From Candidatus Bipolaricaulota bacterium (GTDB lineage Bacteria > Bipolaricaulota > Bipolaricaulia > UBA7950 > UBA9294), in contig RXOA01000014.1 in assembly GCA_003979035.1 (NCBI GenBank), forward strand, positions 1 to 8,651: a DNA stretch of 8,651 nucleotides, in the 5' to 3' direction. Below the pieces are notes generated by a model. The model saw only the letters and a list, made by a program, of their open reading frames with translations. It was not told the origin of the DNA and ran no database searches. The translations under genes were made by a program, and so were the position numbers. Below are positions 6,002 through 8,651 of the stretch, piece after piece. Position 1 is the first letter of the stretch. Every line of letters starts with the position of its first letter.

Positions 6002-7241
6002 CGTGAGTGCGTTGCGATGTGTGACGTGCGGTGCGGAGTATGACGAGGCGAGCATCGACTACACCTGCCCGGCGTGCGGACCGCGGCGCGGCACGCTGGA
6101 AGTGATCTACGACTACGGCCGGATTGCGCGAACCTGGTCTCGAGAAGCGTTGTCGAAGGATCCCGAGCAGACGATGTGGCGCTTTTTGCCGCTTCTTCCG
6201 GTACGAGACCGCACGTACATCCAGCCGCTCCGGGTCGGATGTACGCCGGCATACCGATTTCCGGCGTTGGGGAAACGGCTTGGCGACCTTGCCGAATTGG
6301 TGGTCAAGGATGACGGGCAGAATCCGACGGCTTCGTACAAGGATCGCGCGAGTTCGGTGGTGGTGATCAAGGCGCAGGAGCGCGGCGAGACCGTCGTCAC
6401 CTGCGCATCCACCGGGAATGCGGCGAGTTCCCTGTCGGGGTTTGCGGCGGCCACGCCCCTGGAGGCGGTGATTTTCGTGCCGCGCACCGCGCCCGAGGCG
6501 AAGGTGGCCCAGCTTTTGATTTACGGTGCGCGCGTGTTTCTGGTGCGCGGCTCGTACGATGATGCCTACGACCTCGCCGGGGAGGCGGCGGAAGCATTCG
6601 GCTGGTACAACCGCTCTGCGGCGATGAACCCGTACTTGGTCGAGGGAAAGAAGACAGGCGCACTAGAGCTTGCCGAGCAACTGGGATGGAACGTGCCTGA
6701 TGCCGTATTTGTCGCGGTCGGCGATGGTTCCGTGATTAGCGGAATCTGCAAGGGGTTCGATGAATTGCGCCGTCTCGGGTGGATCGATCGGGTTCCCCGT
6801 GTCATCGGGGTACAGGCTGAAGGATCGGCGCCCGTAGCAGACGCATTCGAGCGATCTGCCGATGCCGAAGGCGACGTGCAGATCGTGGACATCGAGGCAA
6901 ACACGGTGGCGGACAGCATTTGTGTCGGCAAGCCGCGCGACATCGTGAAGGCCGTCCGATACGTCAGAAGAAACGGTGGCGGGTTCGTTTGCGTTTCCGA
7001 CGCCGAGATCCTCGATGCATTGGCGGAATTGGCGCGCGAAACCGGCGTGTTTGCCGAGCCCGCCGGAGCGACGGCATATGCCGGATTGAAGAAGCTCGCC
7101 TCGGCGGGGAAGTTGGCGGGGAAGCGCGTTGCGGCGATGATCACAGGAAACGGATTGAAGGATGTCGCCAGCGTTCGGAAGATCGCGGGATCGCCAACGG
7201 AAGTCGATGCTTCGATTGACGCGCTGCGGAGGGTGCTGTGA
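5994..7241 (+). CDS. threonine-synthase-like PLP enzyme with N-terminal zinc ribbon
   Basis: Cytoplasmic fold-type II pyridoxal-phosphate enzyme of about 415 residues. An N-terminal zinc ribbon is shown by CVTC (9-12) and CPAC (25-28). The PLP Schiff-base lysine is K116 in NPTASYKDRAS (110-120), followed by the ASTGNAASS loop (138-146) and a cofactor-binding stretch AVGDGSVISG. The C-terminal ITGNGLKD is a hallmark of threonine synthase. These features match the archaeal/plant-type ThrC branch that makes threonine from O-phosphohomoserine. No other threonine genes are nearby; instead it lies between ygfK and xdhC with overlaps on both sides (8 bp with ygfK at TTGGCTGA, 4 bp with xdhC at GTGA), so it belongs to the purine operon. 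In E. coli and related clusters a different fold-type II enzyme, diaminopropionate ammonia-lyase YgeX, accompanies these genes; this protein does not resemble YgeX at its active-site lysine (YgeX has NAFK). A lyase acting on a diamino acid from the purine ring is a possible role, but this is inference. Alternative start GTG 6003. Confidence 0.85.
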   Translation: MADVSALRCVTCGAEYDEASIDYTCPACGPRRGTLEVIYDYGRIARTWSREALSKDPEQTMWRFLPLLPVRDRTYIQPLRVGCTPAYRFPALGKRLGDLAELVVKDDGQNPTASYKDRASSVVVIKAQERGETVVTCASTGNAASSLSGFAAATPLEAVIFVPRTAPEAKVAQLLIYGARVFLVRGSYDDAYDLAGEAAEAFGWYNRSAAMNPYLVEGKKTGALELAEQLGWNVPDAVFVAVGDGSVISGICKGFDELRRLGWIDRVPRVIGVQAEGSAPVADAFERSADAEGDVQIVDIEANTVADSICVGKPRDIVKAVRYVRRNGGGFVCVSDAEILDALAELARETGVFAEPAGATAYAGLKKLASAGKLAGKRVAAMITGNGLKDVASVRKIAGSPTEVDASIDALRRVL

Positions 7242-7726
7242 AGATCCAATTCTGCTTGAACGGCGAAACGGTTGCTTGTGACACGGACGGCTCGGTTCGT
7301 CTGCTGGATCTTCTGCGAGAAGACCTGCATCTGACGGGGACGAAAGAAGGATGTGGCGAGGGGGAGTGCGGTGCTTGCACGGTTCTTCTTGATGGGAAGG
7401 CCGTCAATTCGTGCCTGATTCCGGCGCCGAGTGTGGATGGCAAGGACGTGGTAACGGTCGAAGGGCTATCCCGGGATGGTGGACTCCATCCTGTGCAACG
7501 CGCATTCATGGAAACAGGCGCCGTGCAATGCGGATTTTGCACCCCGGGGTTCATTGTGGCCACGGTGGCGCTACTGAATGAGAATTCCGATCCGAATGAC
7601 GAGGAGATCCGCGCCGGGCTCGAGGGCAACCTGTGTCGATGCACCGGCTATGCGAAGATCATCGAGGCGGTCCGGAAGGCGGCAATGTGGATCCAGGCGG
7701 AAAGCGAATCGACACGATCGTGTTAG
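7238..7726 (+). CDS. xdhC: xanthine dehydrogenase-family [2Fe-2S] subunit
   Basis: Small electron-transfer subunit (162 residues, normal for the family) of a molybdenum hydroxylase. It carries electrons from the molybdenum centre to the FAD subunit. The plant-type ferredoxin domain has C39, C44, C47 and C59 (in GCGEGECGACTVL and NSCL). The helical second domain has C98 and C101 (QCGFCTPG) and C133 and C135 (LCRCTGY). All eight ligands of the two clusters are present. The GTG start overlaps the previous stop in GTGA, with GGAGGG at 7228-7233 just before it. The subunit alone cannot tell xanthine dehydrogenase from nicotinate or other hydroxylases; the ssnA/ygfK context favours a purine substrate. 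The symbol follows the E. coli naming, where XdhC is the iron-sulfur subunit, not the cofactor-insertion protein of the same name. Confidence 0.93.
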   Translation: MKIQFCLNGETVACDTDGSVRLLDLLREDLHLTGTKEGCGEGECGACTVLLDGKAVNSCLIPAPSVDGKDVVTVEGLSRDGGLHPVQRAFMETGAVQCGFCTPGFIVATVALLNENSDPNDEEIRAGLEGNLCRCTGYAKIIEAVRKAAMWIQAESESTRSC

Positions 7727-8307
7727 CGGCCGGGTTGGGACGGCGTTTCGGAACGACTGTTCCTAAGCCGCTGGCGTCGATGCACGGCCGGCCGATGGTG
7801 GTCGAAACGGTCGATCGGCTTCGTCGGGGTGGCGCGGCGCGGATCATCGTCGTTGTCGGGCACGGCGCCGACGCGGTCCGACAAGCAGTCGAGGACGCCT
7901 TTCCGTTCGCTTCGACGGAGCTTGCATTCGTGGAGAACAGCGCCTACGCGAGCGGACTTGCGTCCTCATTTCGCGCTGGGATCGACGCGGCGGATGCGGG
8001 AGCGATGGGTTGTCTGATCCACCATGCGGATCGCCCGTTCGTCAGACCTCAGACGGTTGCTCGTGTTCTTGGCGTCGCGACGGGGGGGGCTCAGGCCGTG
8101 GTTCCTCGTTTTCGTCAACAGCCGGGGTTCCCCGTCTACATCTCGACGAACCTGCTCGCGGATGTGCGCCCGACACTCACCGGCGATCAGGGCGCGCGCC
8201 TCTTCCTTCGTGCGCATGAGGACATCGTTACGTACCTCGATGTTGAGGATTGCGGTGTCGTCAAGGACGCTGACACCCACGCAGATCTGGAAAGGAGCAT
8301 GATGTGA
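7687..8307 (+). CDS. mocA: MocA-like molybdenum cofactor cytidylyltransferase
   Basis: Predicted cytoplasmic nucleotidyltransferase (206 residues from GTG 7687) that joins CMP to molybdopterin, giving the MCD cofactor used by bacterial xanthine dehydrogenases. Motifs: nucleotide-binding LAAGLGRRFG (13-22) and PKPL (26-29), GLASSFRAG (90-98), HADRPFV with D115 and P117 in the place of the family's usual D-x-P metal site, GFPV (147-150) and GDQGARLF. E. coli MocA (YgfJ) is encoded beside ygfK, matching this neighbourhood. Here the gene sits between the iron-sulfur and FAD subunit genes, overlapping xdhC by 40 bp and xdhB by 4 bp, which suggests cofactor and apoenzyme are made together. Start: GGAAGG at 7674-7679 is 7 bases before the GTG; an in-frame ATG at 7633 would add a tail unlike the family. 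A run of eight G (8082-8089) lies within the gene and the frame is intact. Use of GTP rather than CTP (MobA-type) cannot be excluded. Confidence 0.85.
   Translation: MDPGGKRIDTIVLAAGLGRRFGTTVPKPLASMHGRPMVVETVDRLRRGGAARIIVVVGHGADAVRQAVEDAFPFASTELAFVENSAYASGLASSFRAGIDAADAGAMGCLIHHADRPFVRPQTVARVLGVATGGAQAVVPRFRQQPGFPVYISTNLLADVRPTLTGDQGARLFLRAHEDIVTYLDVEDCGVVKDADTHADLERSMM
8082..8089 (+). repeat. G8 homopolymer within mocA
   Basis: Eight consecutive G in the codons for TGGA (residues about 132-135). Gain or loss of one base would shift the mocA frame. It could be a slippage site or a sequencing-error hotspot; as given, the frame is open on both sides. Confidence 0.7.
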
Positions 8308-8651
8308 CGCTGAAGTTCGTCAAAGCTGCCACGCTGGAGTCAGCGTTTCACGCGTTGTCCGATCCCGGTGCCGCCGTGCTGTGTGGCGGCACGGATCTCA
8401 TGGTCAAGCTTCGAAGTGGCGCTGCATCCTGCGCAACGCTCGTCGATGTCTCGGACTTGGCCGAGCTACGGGAGCTTGGCGTGGCGCCCGACCGCGTCGT
8501 GATCGGTGCAGGGGTGCCCGAATCGGAGATCCTGGATTCGGAAGCGGTTTGCGCGCGGCTACCGCTGTTGGAGCGAGCCTTGCGGTCACTCGGATCGTCA
8601 CAGATCCGCAACCGGGGGACCCTAGGGGGAAATCTCGTGAATGCTTCTCCC
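8304..8651 (+). CDS. xdhB: xanthine dehydrogenase-family FAD-binding subunit, 3' end missing
   Basis: FAD subunit of the molybdenum hydroxylase, taking electrons from the [2Fe-2S] subunit and passing them to NAD+ or another acceptor. Only the first 116 residues are in the window (the family is usually near 290). Visible are the FAD-binding phrase CGGTDLMVKLR (28-38), IGAGVPESEIL, and the flavin pyrophosphate motif IRNRGTLGGNLVNASP at the right edge, as in CoxM, XdhB and E. coli YgfM. The GTG start overlaps the mocA stop as GTGA; AAGGAG at 8292-8297 is 6 bases before it. ATGs at 8299 and 8302 are in other frames. A molybdenum-binding large subunit gene is expected downstream. Confidence 0.93.
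   Translation, partial: MTLKFVKAATLESAFHALSDPGAAVLCGGTDLMVKLRSGAASCATLVDVSDLAELRELGVAPDRVVIGAGVPESEILDSEAVCARLPLLERALRSLGSSQIRNRGTLGGNLVNASP

Noticed and set aside
4673..6055. 460-codon open frame on the minus strand
   Set aside because: Lies entirely antisense to ygfK, with no recognisable motifs; a mirror of GC-rich codon bias in the real gene.
7633..7686. Earlier mocA start at ATG 7633
   Set aside because: The added residues are the xdhC coding region (including its LCRCTGY motif) read in another frame and are unlike the family; GTG 7687 has GGAAGG at 7 bases.

Overview
The window looks like a catabolic island from a moderately GC-rich bacterium with strong Shine-Dalgarno sites (GGAGG/AGGAGG) and tightly packed genes. 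The gene content (YgfK-type flavo-iron-sulfur reductase, SsnA-type amidohydrolase, molybdenum hydroxylase subunits) points to an anaerobic or facultatively anaerobic, purine-using bacterium. The phylum cannot be fixed from the sequence, and no RNA gene, insertion sequence, CRISPR array or integration site was seen.

Layout. Positions 1-980 (minus strand) hold the N-terminal two thirds of a double-domain ABC transporter ATPase of the type that serves nucleoside (BMP-lipoprotein dependent) uptake; it runs off the left edge. Positions 981-1184 are a 204-bp divergent control region with a good sigma70-like promoter reading left, a weaker one reading right, and several small dyads. From 1185 to the right edge, six genes on the plus strand form one apparent operon: ssnA-like amidohydrolase (1185-2525), a 122-bp gap, ygfK-like reductase (2648-6001), a threonine-synthase-like PLP enzyme (5994-7241), xdhC [2Fe-2S] subunit (7238-7726), mocA-like molybdenum cofactor cytidylyltransferase (7687-8307), and xdhB FAD subunit (8304 to the edge, partial). 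The last five genes all overlap their neighbours, and four of them start at GTG or TTG.

How they work together. The set matches the E. coli mocA-ygfK-ssnA-ygfM-xdhD region and related clusters linked to anaerobic purine/urate breakdown. The inferred scheme is: a divergent transporter brings in nucleosides or purines; a MCD-dependent hydroxylase (XdhB, XdhC and a large molybdenum subunit expected just downstream) interconverts hypoxanthine, xanthine and urate, with MocA making its cofactor; YgfK and SsnA act on the purine ring (reduction and hydrolytic opening); and a PLP enzyme acts on an amino-acid-like product. The most unusual point is that the PLP enzyme is a zinc-ribbon threonine-synthase relative, where the known clusters carry the diaminopropionate ammonia-lyase YgeX. 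Genes for later steps (hyuA, ygeW, ygeY) and the Mo subunit are not in the window.
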